A stretch of DNA of 5,351 bases from Nitrosopumilaceae archaeon (lineage in GTDB: Archaea > Thermoproteota > Nitrososphaeria > Nitrososphaerales > Nitrosopumilaceae). The stretch spans positions 1-5,351 of the forward strand of contig JAHRAP010000038.1 in the NCBI GenBank assembly GCA_020027255.1, in the 5' to 3' direction. Position 1 is the first letter of the stretch; the number at the start of each line of letters is the position of its first letter. The notes under the pieces were generated by a model. The model had not been told where the DNA came from. It was given only the letters and a program-made list of their open reading frames with translations, and ran no database searches. Positions 1-5,351 of the stretch are shown here, in pieces. The translations under genes were made by a program, and so were the position numbers.

Positions 1-255
1 GATGACAGAGTTAATAAAATATTATCAAAAATATTATCTAGTGTTTCAAAATTTGAAATAGAAGACATGAGGCAAAATTTGCATGACAAGATTAAAGGAT
101 CTTCGCTATACTTAAGATTAGGAAAACAAGATTTGGTAAATGGAGCTATAACTATTGACGAAAAAAATTCCATCAAAGTAATAATAAATAATTCTCAGTA
201 TATGAAAGATGCAGAAAAATCATTTGCGAACAAAATCAATGAGATAATTAATTAG
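1..255 (+). CDS. C-terminal part of a predicted archaeal exosome-associated RNA-binding protein (COG1325-like)
   Basis: The reading frame is open from the first base and ends at TAG (253-255), so only the last 84 residues are visible and the true start lies upstream of the window. The segment around residues 35-50, with the core LYLRLGKQDLVNGAITI, resembles the C-terminal 'hydrophobic-R-hydrophobic-x-KQ' followed by a short beta strand that I recall from the small archaeal proteins grouped as COG1325. Those are predicted RNA-binding subunits linked by gene neighbourhood to the archaeal exosome. After it come a strand (SIKVIINN) and a Lys/Glu-rich terminal helix. No catalytic residue is expected. 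The ATG at 67-69 lies inside this frame and is unlikely to be the real start, because the upstream codons read as the same protein. The family call rests on a short C-terminal match and is only moderate; that this is the 3' end of a real gene is much surer. Confidence 0.55.
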   Translation, partial: DDRVNKILSKILSSVSKFEIEDMRQNLHDKIKGSSLYLRLGKQDLVNGAITIDEKNSIKVIINNSQYMKDAEKSFANKINEIIN

Positions 256-256
256 A

Positions 257-265
257 ATATAATAA
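257..265 (+). promoter_or_regulatory. TATA-like element upstream of the C/D box RNA
   Basis: The AT-only string ATATAATAA starts just after the stop codon of the upstream gene. Its centre lies about 22-25 nt before the predicted 5' end of the guide RNA, the spacing expected of an archaeal TATA box. AT-rich DNA yields such strings by chance, so this is a positional inference only. Confidence 0.3.
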
Positions 266-282
266 AAACATTAAGGAATAAT

Positions 283-342
283 GGGATGATGAAAGTAAGC
301 CGCTCCAGTCTGAATAAAGATGATGACAAACATCTCTGACCA
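283..342 (+). ncRNA. Probable archaeal C/D box sRNA (2'-O-methylation guide)
   Basis: All four boxes match consensus in the right order: box C ATGATGA at 286-292, box D' CTGA at 310-313, box C' ATGATGA at 320-326 and box D CTGA at 336-339. The D'-C' spacer is 6 nt, which is normal. The C-D' spacer (17 nt) is longer and the C'-D spacer (9 nt) shorter than the roughly 12 nt typical of archaea. G284-G285 can pair with C340-C341 as a minimal terminal stem next to the kink-turn. In known systems L7Ae, Nop5 and fibrillarin assemble on such an RNA and methylate the target base opposite the fifth nucleotide upstream of D or D'. By that rule the D' guide predicts a target containing ACTGGAGCGGC, with the modified G opposite C305. 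The D guide predicts AGATGTTTG, with the modified G opposite C331. I could not match either to an rRNA or tRNA from memory. The element lies wholly between two genes and is less AT-rich than its flanks. Confidence 0.7.
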
Positions 343-362
343 GGTAACTCTAATGAAATTAC

Positions 363-370
363 TTTTAAAT
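363..370 (+). promoter_or_regulatory. TATA-like box for a leaderless transcript of the flavoprotein gene cluster
   Basis: TTTTAAAT is centred about 26 nt before the ATG at 393. That is where an archaeal TATA box sits when transcription starts at or next to the start codon. No Shine-Dalgarno sequence precedes the ATG, which fits a leaderless mRNA. It could drive all three tightly spaced genes downstream. Confidence 0.5.
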
Positions 371-392
371 GAAATGACCCATTAATAAAAAT

Positions 393-1841
393 ATGGATTA
401 CGATGTAATTGTTGCCGGCGGCGGGCTTGCTGGGATGATTGCAGCTCAATCTGCTTCATATTATTCTAATCAACGTTTATCTATCTTAATAGTTGACAGA
501 AATCAGCAGCTTTCTGTTGGCAAAAAGACGATCAATGGTTGGGTTTGCGGAGATGCCGTAAGCAAAGAGGCAGTTGATTTTATGGAAGGGAGAATCAAGG
601 TGTCATGGAATAAACCAGAAATTGAACATCGTGTGAAAGGAGTGATAGCACTATCTCCAGATAAAGAAACTTCAATTAAATTTGACGGTGCCGGATATAT
701 GCTAAACAGAAAACAATTACCGCAGACACAATATGAATACTCGAAAAAACACGGAATAAATTTTAATTTTGGTATAAATTTAACAGATCTTCTATATGAA
801 GATCAACAAGTTATTGGCGTATGCGGATATGACACTAAATCCAGATCTATATATAAGAAAACTGCAAACGTAGTCATTGATGCAACTGGAGTGACATCAC
901 CGTTAAGAAATGGTATAAAAAATACAGACAAAATGGAAAAGAAAATCAATAAAAATGATATTGAATCTACTGGAAGACATATAATGTATTTCGATAAAGG
1001 AGAAAAGGATTTACGTGAATTTGATTCAGAATATTGTTTAATACATTTAGATCAAGACATTGCGCCTGGCGGATATGCGTGGGTATTTCCAAAAGGAGAA
1101 AACAAAGTTAATATCGGTTTGGGCGTTGAAAAATCATTTTTAGAAATGAGAAATAAAAGACTTCATAAACATGATAATTTGGCCAGTTTGATTAATCAAT
1201 ATGTCAAACGTAATAAATCAATAAAAAATCCACGGTTATCAGAATCTCCAAGCGATAGATCTAATGCGACAGGAACATGGCAAGTTTCAGTAAGACGTCA
1301 AAATGATTGTATGGTATCAAATGGGTTTATAATAATTGGAGATTCTGCATGGATGCCAAAGCCATTAGATGCCGGGGGAATAGGTCCAGCAATAATTGCA
1401 GGAACGATAATAGGAAAAAATATAGTAGAAGCCATAGAATCTAGAGATACTACAGAGAAAGGATTATGGAGATATAATGCAGATTTCATCAAGGAGTACG
1501 GATATAAAACTGCAGGCTTAGAAATATTTAGACGTTTATTACAGACATTAACTAATGAACAAATAAGCTACGGCATGAAAAATTTCTTGGGAAGTTCTGA
1601 CATAGAAGCTATAAGCAATGGAAAACATCCAGATTTTAGTGTTTTGCAGAAAATTAATGTCATCATCAAAGGAGTTTTAAATAAACGATTGATTAATGGA
1701 TTAAGGTTTACAGCGAAACAAAATAAGTGGCTAACAGATCATTATAATAATTACCCTACAGTACCGGACGAATTTTACGAGTGGAAAAAACAGCTACACA
1801 AAAAACTTGATGAGTCTTACATGACGATATCAAAATACTAA
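393..1841 (+). CDS. Geranylgeranyl-reductase-family FAD-dependent oxidoreductase
   Basis: A 482-residue flavoprotein of the geranylgeranyl reductase family. In archaea, members saturate the isoprenoid chains of membrane lipids (digeranylgeranylglycerophospholipid reductase) using FAD. The N-terminus is a Rossmann dinucleotide fold: G9-G10-G11-L-A-G14 binds ADP, and D35 at the end of the second strand is placed to bind the FAD ribose. C52-G53-D54 resembles the cysteine-containing segment near the active site of such reductases. D163-A-T-G166 is the second FAD motif. P225-G-G-Y-A-W-V-F-P-K-G235 is the family's signature strand-turn. G316-D317 with the glycine-rich stretch to about 333 closes the FAD site. 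A C-terminal region of about 120 residues has no motif I recognise. The length is somewhat above the roughly 390-460 usual for archaeal members. The ATG at 393 is chosen because the Rossmann strand begins immediately after it and a TATA-like box lies at leaderless distance. The gene ends in TAA, 5 nt before the ATPase gene. The exact substrate is not provable; another polyprenyl or quinone-like substrate is possible. Confidence 0.8.
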   Translation: MDYDVIVAGGGLAGMIAAQSASYYSNQRLSILIVDRNQQLSVGKKTINGWVCGDAVSKEAVDFMEGRIKVSWNKPEIEHRVKGVIALSPDKETSIKFDGAGYMLNRKQLPQTQYEYSKKHGINFNFGINLTDLLYEDQQVIGVCGYDTKSRSIYKKTANVVIDATGVTSPLRNGIKNTDKMEKKINKNDIESTGRHIMYFDKGEKDLREFDSEYCLIHLDQDIAPGGYAWVFPKGENKVNIGLGVEKSFLEMRNKRLHKHDNLASLINQYVKRNKSIKNPRLSESPSDRSNATGTWQVSVRRQNDCMVSNGFIIIGDSAWMPKPLDAGGIGPAIIAGTIIGKNIVEAIESRDTTEKGLWRYNADFIKEYGYKTAGLEIFRRLLQTLTNEQISYGMKNFLGSSDIEAISNGKHPDFSVLQKINVIIKGVLNKRLINGLRFTAKQNKWLTDHYNNYPTVPDEFYEWKKQLHKKLDESYMTISKY

Positions 1842-1846
1842 AAACA

Positions 1847-2662
1847 ATGTCTGCGATAAATAACTCTGAGCTAGTCGAACATGTAGAATATATAGATTGG
1901 AATAATTCTATGACATTGTTAAAAAAAGCATATGATGCCAAATTATTTGTTTTAATAATAGGCCCTAAAGGAACTGGTAAAACTACATTGGTAAGAAAAT
2001 TCGCCCCTATAATACATAGGAAATTAGATTCAATAAATTTTAGCTTGAGAACGAGAGAAAGTCATTTGATAGGATCTAAGACATTAATAGATGGATCAGT
2101 AAGTTTCATCGATGGCATATTAGTACGTTCAATGAAAAATGGAAGTATGTTGTATTTAGATGAAATAAATTCCGCAGAAGCTGATGTATTATTAAGATTA
2201 GATGAAGCTTTAGACGATAGAAGACAAATAGTCTTAAAAGAATCCACAGGAGAGACAATTAAATCTCATGATAATTGGTTTGTGATGGCTACTATAAATC
2301 CATTAACGCATATCGGTACTAAAGAACTGCCACCTCAATTAATTAGTAGATTTCCAGTCAGAATTAAATTAGATTATCCACCAGAGGACATAGAACTAAA
2401 GATAATACAAAAATATTTAACAGAAAACCATGACGAAGATGTGAAGCAAGGGATAAAATTAGCAAATACTTTACGGCAAGCTGCATCAGTAGAAGAATTA
2501 TATTATGCACCTAGTTTAAGGGAAACAATAGCTTATGGTAAAATGTTAGACTCGGGTATTGATAAAAAAGAAGCTGCGTATTTAATTTTTGGTAATGTAT
2601 ACACACAATGGGGTAACATAGAATACCAAAAAGTCAATGATATAATAACATCTATGTTTTAA
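1847..2662 (+). CDS. MoxR/CbbQ/NorQ-type AAA+ ATPase
   Basis: A 271-residue single-domain AAA+ ATPase. Walker A is G39-P-K-G-T-G-K45-T. Walker B is M101-L-Y-L-D105-E106. Sensor 1 lies in A148-T-I-N151-P. The arginine finger is probably R168 in the SRFP segment. A C-terminal helical lid carries a likely sensor-2 Arg in the SLRET segment (about residues 218-222). Length and motif order match the CbbQ/NorQ/MoxR group, whose hexamers work with a VWA-domain partner to insert cofactors into, or remodel, a metalloenzyme. Known examples are Rubisco (CbbQ-CbbO) and nitric oxide reductase (NorQ-NorD). The next gene encodes exactly such a VWA partner. The start ATG is 5 nt after the preceding stop, with no ribosome binding site, so co-transcription with the flavoprotein gene is likely. 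The client enzyme is unknown. The neighbouring flavoprotein is a candidate by position only. Confidence 0.85.
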   Translation: MSAINNSELVEHVEYIDWNNSMTLLKKAYDAKLFVLIIGPKGTGKTTLVRKFAPIIHRKLDSINFSLRTRESHLIGSKTLIDGSVSFIDGILVRSMKNGSMLYLDEINSAEADVLLRLDEALDDRRQIVLKESTGETIKSHDNWFVMATINPLTHIGTKELPPQLISRFPVRIKLDYPPEDIELKIIQKYLTENHDEDVKQGIKLANTLRQAASVEELYYAPSLRETIAYGKMLDSGIDKKEAAYLIFGNVYTQWGNIEYQKVNDIITSMF

Positions 2663-2673
2663 CATAGTTAAAT

Positions 2674-4224
2674 TTGGCATATTTAAAAAATGAAGCATTA
2701 ATAGATATAGCCACATTTCTTGCTAAAAGATGGTCTGAGAATATAAATACATCAGTAGAATTTTCTGACAAAAATATAGTAATAACGAAAATTAACACAA
2801 ATAAAATAATTTTGCCAACAATAACAAAATACGCAGGAAATGATTTTCAAAAATATAGGCAGTTTAGAACTATGTTGTGGTACTGTGCTATGCGTTTACG
2901 ATTTTGCGAAAAAATATTGAGTGATGATCATGCATTTGGTTTCATACTAAATACTATAGAAACTAGACGGATTGAGATTCTAGGTAGAAGAATTTGGAAT
3001 GGGATGGATGATGAATTGGTATTCAATTATGCATACATTTGGAATTATCGTCCGATTCTGAATAATGTTTATAACAAAGTTAGAATTGTAGAAGCATTTC
3101 ACCAATACTTTATAATTGGAGATGTTAAAGGAGAAATGAGCTCAAGCCATTTCCAAAAGATCATAGACGCTACTAAATATTCTAATAAAATATTAGAAGA
3201 AGCTATAAACAATAATTATGGCACCAAGTGGTTAGAAAAAAAAATTCCAGACATAATTAAAATTTTAGATATAGATTCACTTCTCACCATACCAATTCAA
3301 GTAAAAAACCGCAATAATAATCTGATTACTGATAACCATATACTACAAACTATAATCAAAATATCTAACAAAAAACAATATTCTGAAAACTATAACGAAA
3401 AAATATTCAAAGGTAGAAGAATATCTGAAGAATACAAAAATATTATTGAAGAAAATATCAAAAATGAAAATAAAAAAATATACGCAAATGAAATAGGTAT
3501 AAAAATACCTTCGGTAGATGACGAAGACGAAACATCTATTCGAGATGTAGATCTGATCAATAGATTAAAAATAAAATTTAAAAAATTGAAAATAAATTTG
3601 AAAGAGGAATTTGCAAATGTTGGAGATGAATTTGATTTTGATTCTTATCTTGATAAACATAAACCATTTTTTCTGGACAATATAACATCGATAAAAACAA
3701 AAATCATGATATTATTAGATCACTCTTCAAGTATTGCAAAAAATAGATTAGAGTATAAGAAGGCCACATTAGCATTATGCGAAGTATTATCATATTTACG
3801 TATTAGATTTTCGATTTATGCATTTAACACAACAAACAAAGAGATCACGTGTTGGTTAATCAAATCTGATGATTCAAAGTGGGATGATGTTTCAGCAAGG
3901 AGGCTATCAAAAATAGAAGCCAATGGAGGTACTCCACTAGCTGAAGTATATACAAAAATGAAATCAATGTTATATTTAAAAAAGCCAGATATTTTTTTAA
4001 CATTAACTGATGGGGAACCAACAGATCCAGATGCAGTTAGAAATGCGATACGTTCTTTTAAATTGTCAAATATTAGAATGGCAGCAATAGGATTAGGTTA
4101 TAATACATTACATGTCATAACAATAGCTAATAATTTGAAAATGTTAGGTTATGAGAAGATATTAGCTGTGAGTAAAGTAAACGACATAACAGATAAGATA
4201 TTGAATATATTAGATAAGAAATAA
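2674..4224 (+). CDS. VWA-domain protein, CbbO/NorD-like partner of the MoxR-type ATPase
   Basis: A 516-residue cytosolic protein; no signal peptide or membrane segment is seen. The C-terminal von Willebrand factor A domain (about residues 340-516) has a complete metal-ion-dependent adhesion site: D349-H-S351-S-S353, T420 in the GGTPLAE loop, and D446-G in LTDGEPTD. The N-terminal 200 residues are mostly helical. Around residues 93-110 lies an E96-T-R-R-I-E motif, reminiscent of the acidic-Arg-(I/V)-E helix seen before the VWA domain in other MoxR partners. Residues of about 205-330 form a Lys/Asn/Glu-rich, probably flexible linker. In CbbO and NorD the VWA domain bridges the AAA+ ring and the client enzyme; that role is inferred here from the 11-nt gap to the ATPase gene. 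The start is TTG at 2674. An in-frame TAG at 2665-2667 blocks extension, and the first in-frame ATG is far inside the conserved helical region, so TTG is preferred. The gene ends in TAA. Confidence 0.82.
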   Translation: MAYLKNEALIDIATFLAKRWSENINTSVEFSDKNIVITKINTNKIILPTITKYAGNDFQKYRQFRTMLWYCAMRLRFCEKILSDDHAFGFILNTIETRRIEILGRRIWNGMDDELVFNYAYIWNYRPILNNVYNKVRIVEAFHQYFIIGDVKGEMSSSHFQKIIDATKYSNKILEEAINNNYGTKWLEKKIPDIIKILDIDSLLTIPIQVKNRNNNLITDNHILQTIIKISNKKQYSENYNEKIFKGRRISEEYKNIIEENIKNENKKIYANEIGIKIPSVDDEDETSIRDVDLINRLKIKFKKLKINLKEEFANVGDEFDFDSYLDKHKPFFLDNITSIKTKIMILLDHSSSIAKNRLEYKKATLALCEVLSYLRIRFSIYAFNTTNKEITCWLIKSDDSKWDDVSARRLSKIEANGGTPLAEVYTKMKSMLYLKKPDIFLTLTDGEPTDPDAVRNAIRSFKLSNIRMAAIGLGYNTLHVITIANNLKMLGYEKILAVSKVNDITDKILNILDKK

Positions 4225-4252
4225 TTAATGTGAAAATCTAAGAGATGTAGAC

Positions 4253-4535
4253 ATGAATAGCTATGGAATTATAGAAAAAGACATCGATAAAAATGATAAG
4301 ACTAGATTAATTTTCGATCTCAGAAAAAAATATGAATATGATAATGGGCATATAGAAGGATCATCAAATATAATTCCAGATATAAAAATACTAAATAAAA
4401 TTCCCAAAAGATGTAGTATATTATTTGTAGACCGATGAAAGCGTATCAAGAAAAATAGCTGCTGCTATGAAGAAATGAGTACACAATACACATTTTTTAA
4501 TCGGCGGTATATCGAAATGGAGAAATGGGTTAGTA
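4253..4535 (+). other. First rhodanese domain (active-site cysteine apparently missing)
   Basis: The segment reads LIFDLRKKYEYDNGHIEGSSN, a typical rhodanese start (DxR ... GHIxGAxN). It ends with LIGGISKW, the usual last strand and helix. The active-site loop, normally C-x-x-G-x-R-S, reads V-D-R-(UGA)-K-R and then S after one skipped base at 4445, so valine stands in the cysteine position. Even if translated, this domain would be a non-catalytic rhodanese. The cysteine replacement depends on my placement of the frameshift. Confidence 0.7.
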
Positions 4536-4828
4536 AAAAATATTCTAAATAATTCTATTACTAAGAATGATTTATTGAAATTAATGAAGTGAGAAGACGA
4601 TTTTTTTGTATTAGATGTTAGAGAACCACATGGATTTATCAGTTCTAAAATTTCCAAATCTTCCAACATGCCTTTATCAAAATTATTTGATTATCTAGAT
4701 AAAATTCAGAGAAATAAAAAAAAATAATAACAATTTGTAGCCGTGGAAATCGATCGAATATAGCTTCTGCTATACTTGCAAAATTCAATATAAAATCTTC
4801 GTCTTTAATTGGCGGAATATCAGAATGG
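4496..4828 (+). repeat. Imperfect 25-nt direct repeat marking the duplicated rhodanese domain
   Basis: Copies at 4496-4520 and 4804-4828 match at 21 of 25 positions and encode LIGGISKW and LIGGISEW, the conserved end of each rhodanese domain. They are 308 nt apart, so the frame offset between the copies reflects the indel in the A9 run. The likeness is explained by domain duplication plus conservation, not by a mobile element. Confidence 0.6.
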
Positions 4829-4835
4829 AATAAAA
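4560..4835 (+). other. Second rhodanese domain (active-site loop intact)
   Basis: The domain begins with FFVLDVREPHGF just after the UGA at 4590. It carries an intact catalytic loop, C-S-R-G-N-R-S, encoded at 4736-4756, with the persulfide-forming cysteine at 4736-4738. It ends with LIGGISEW. The central GHIxG motif is degenerate (SKISKS). The two halves are in different frames, joined across the A9 run at 4716-4724. The catalytic loop is in the same frame as the MBL domain with no stop between, which supports a fused protein. Confidence 0.75.
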
Positions 4836-4861
4836 TTTTAAATTATGAAGAAATAGAAAAT

Positions 4862-5351
4862 GCAAATAGCATACAGATAATCATAATGGCAAAAGTTAGC
4901 AAAGGACGTTTATCATGTATAGTTTGTTCTAACAAAGAAGCCATAATTATTGATCCTTTTTATCTACTCTCACATTACATAGATTTGATAACAACACAAA
5001 AATTGAAAATTACTAATTTGTTAGATACTCATCAACATGCAGATCATATTTCGGCAGAGAGAGAATTAGCACATGTTACTAATTCTAAATTATGCATTAG
5101 TCGATATGGGAAATATAGTTTTGATGCAAACTACATTGATGACAGAAGTATACCCAATATAGATAAAAAAGAAATATCAATAATTTATACTCCAGGTCAT
5201 AGCATTGGAAGTTTATGTGTAATAGACATGTTTGTTGGAGATACATTATCATTTGGATGAGTGGAAAGACCTGATCTTCATGAAGATTCAAGTATATTAG
5301 CAGATAAATTACATCATACATTACACAGTAAGATTCTAACTTTACCAGATC
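4862..5351 (+). other. Metallo-beta-lactamase domain, persulfide dioxygenase/glyoxalase II-like (partial)
   Basis: Counting from the ATG at 4886, the domain shows D47-T-H49-Q-H51-A-D53-H54 (the HxHxDH metal motif), T-P-G-H105 and G-D119-T. These are the metal ligands expected of an ETHE1/CstB-type iron persulfide dioxygenase or a glyoxalase II-like hydrolase. The opening KGRLSCIV ... IIIDP and the HADHIS-x-x-RELA segment resemble MBL domains fused to rhodaneses. The open stretch ends at TGA 5258, but the expected RPDLHED motif and helix follow in the same frame to the window edge. The ATG at 4886 could act as an internal start for a separate MBL protein. However, residues upstream of it (IQIII) already look like the first MBL strand, which argues for fusion. 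Confidence 0.75.

Larger units (their letters stand above)
4253..5351 (+). pseudogene. Interrupted rhodanese-rhodanese-MBL (persulfide dioxygenase-like) gene with four in-frame UGAs and two frameshifts; 3' end outside the window
   Basis: A composite reading gives two rhodanese domains followed by a metallo-beta-lactamase (MBL) domain, as in persulfide/thiosulfate metabolism. The frame of ATG 4253 runs into TGA at 4436, and alignment of the active-site loop then needs one extra base skipped near 4445. The shifted frame passes TGA at 4476 and 4590 and meets TAA at 4725. A -1 shift in the A9 run (4716-4724) returns to the first frame, which continues through the second active-site loop and the MBL domain to TGA at 5258. 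Family motifs resume beyond that stop (RPDLHED) and the frame stays open to the window edge. No UAA or UAG lies in the composite frame. The gene starts 28 nt after the VWA gene; a weak AT-rich element at 4221-4230 could serve as its promoter. All motifs on both sides of each lesion are still recognisable, so decay is young, the frame is recoded, or the indels are sequencing errors. Homologous full-length proteins would decide. Confidence 0.75.

Noticed and set aside
282..345. A tRNA in the gap before the flavoprotein gene
   Set aside because: No acceptor stem, T-loop consensus or CCA-compatible end can be drawn; the C/D boxes explain the sequence better.
252..449. Minus-strand open frame across the intergenic gap and the start of the flavoprotein gene
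   Set aside because: It overlaps the C/D box RNA and the Rossmann-fold coding start, and its translation shows no recognisable motif; it is a chance frame.
393..4224. Genome-wide use of UGA as glycine (Gracilibacteria-type code)
   Set aside because: The three intact genes contain roughly 70 glycines encoded by GGN and no in-frame UGA, so uniform reassignment at the level seen in the last gene is very unlikely. The organism also looks archaeal.
4421..4669. Minus-strand 82-codon open frame inside the interrupted rhodanese gene
   Set aside because: It is antisense to clear rhodanese motifs on the + strand and has no recognisable family features.
4496..4828. Direct repeats as traces of a mobile element or CRISPR array
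   Set aside because: There are only two copies; both encode the same conserved rhodanese motif and lie one domain length apart.
4436..5260. UGA read as selenocysteine or tryptophan
   Set aside because: None of the four sites is a cysteine or tryptophan position in rhodanese or MBL domains, and no SECIS-like hairpin was noticed.

Overview
The window is strongly AT-rich. It looks like a stretch of an archaeal chromosome, most likely from the Thaumarchaeota/Nitrososphaeria; this placement rests on gene content and on my memory of the families, not on a search. Supporting signs are the tail of a predicted archaeal exosome-associated RNA-binding protein, a geranylgeranyl-reductase-type flavoprotein, a four-box C/D guide RNA, TATA-like elements placed for leaderless transcripts, and no Shine-Dalgarno sequences before the genes.

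Layout, all genes on the + strand. (1) 1-255: C-terminal 84 residues of the RNA-binding protein. (2) 256-392: an intergenic gap holding a probable C/D box sRNA at about 283-342 and a TATA-like box placed for leaderless transcription of the next gene. (3) 393-4224: a tight three-gene cluster with gaps of 5 and 11 nt, encoding a geranylgeranyl-reductase-family flavoprotein, a MoxR/CbbQ/NorQ-type AAA+ ATPase and a VWA protein with a complete MIDAS. The last two form a standard MoxR-VWA pair, which in known cases remodels or activates a metalloenzyme; no target enzyme is visible here. (4) 4253 to the window end: an interrupted sulfur-metabolism gene encoding rhodanese, rhodanese and metallo-beta-lactamase (persulfide dioxygenase-like) domains.

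The last gene is the main point of interest. Read as one composite frame it keeps recognisable domain motifs throughout, but needs one frameshift near 4445, a compensating frameshift in an A9 run at 4716-4724, and passage through four UGA codons. All four UGAs sit where the families normally have glycine and are one base from GGA; the composite frame contains no UAA or UAG. The three intact genes (1,269 codons) have no in-frame UGA and end in UAA, so genome-wide reassignment of UGA to glycine is not supported. Either this is a young pseudogene with an odd mutation pattern, or it is expressed by unusual recoding. The sequence alone cannot decide.
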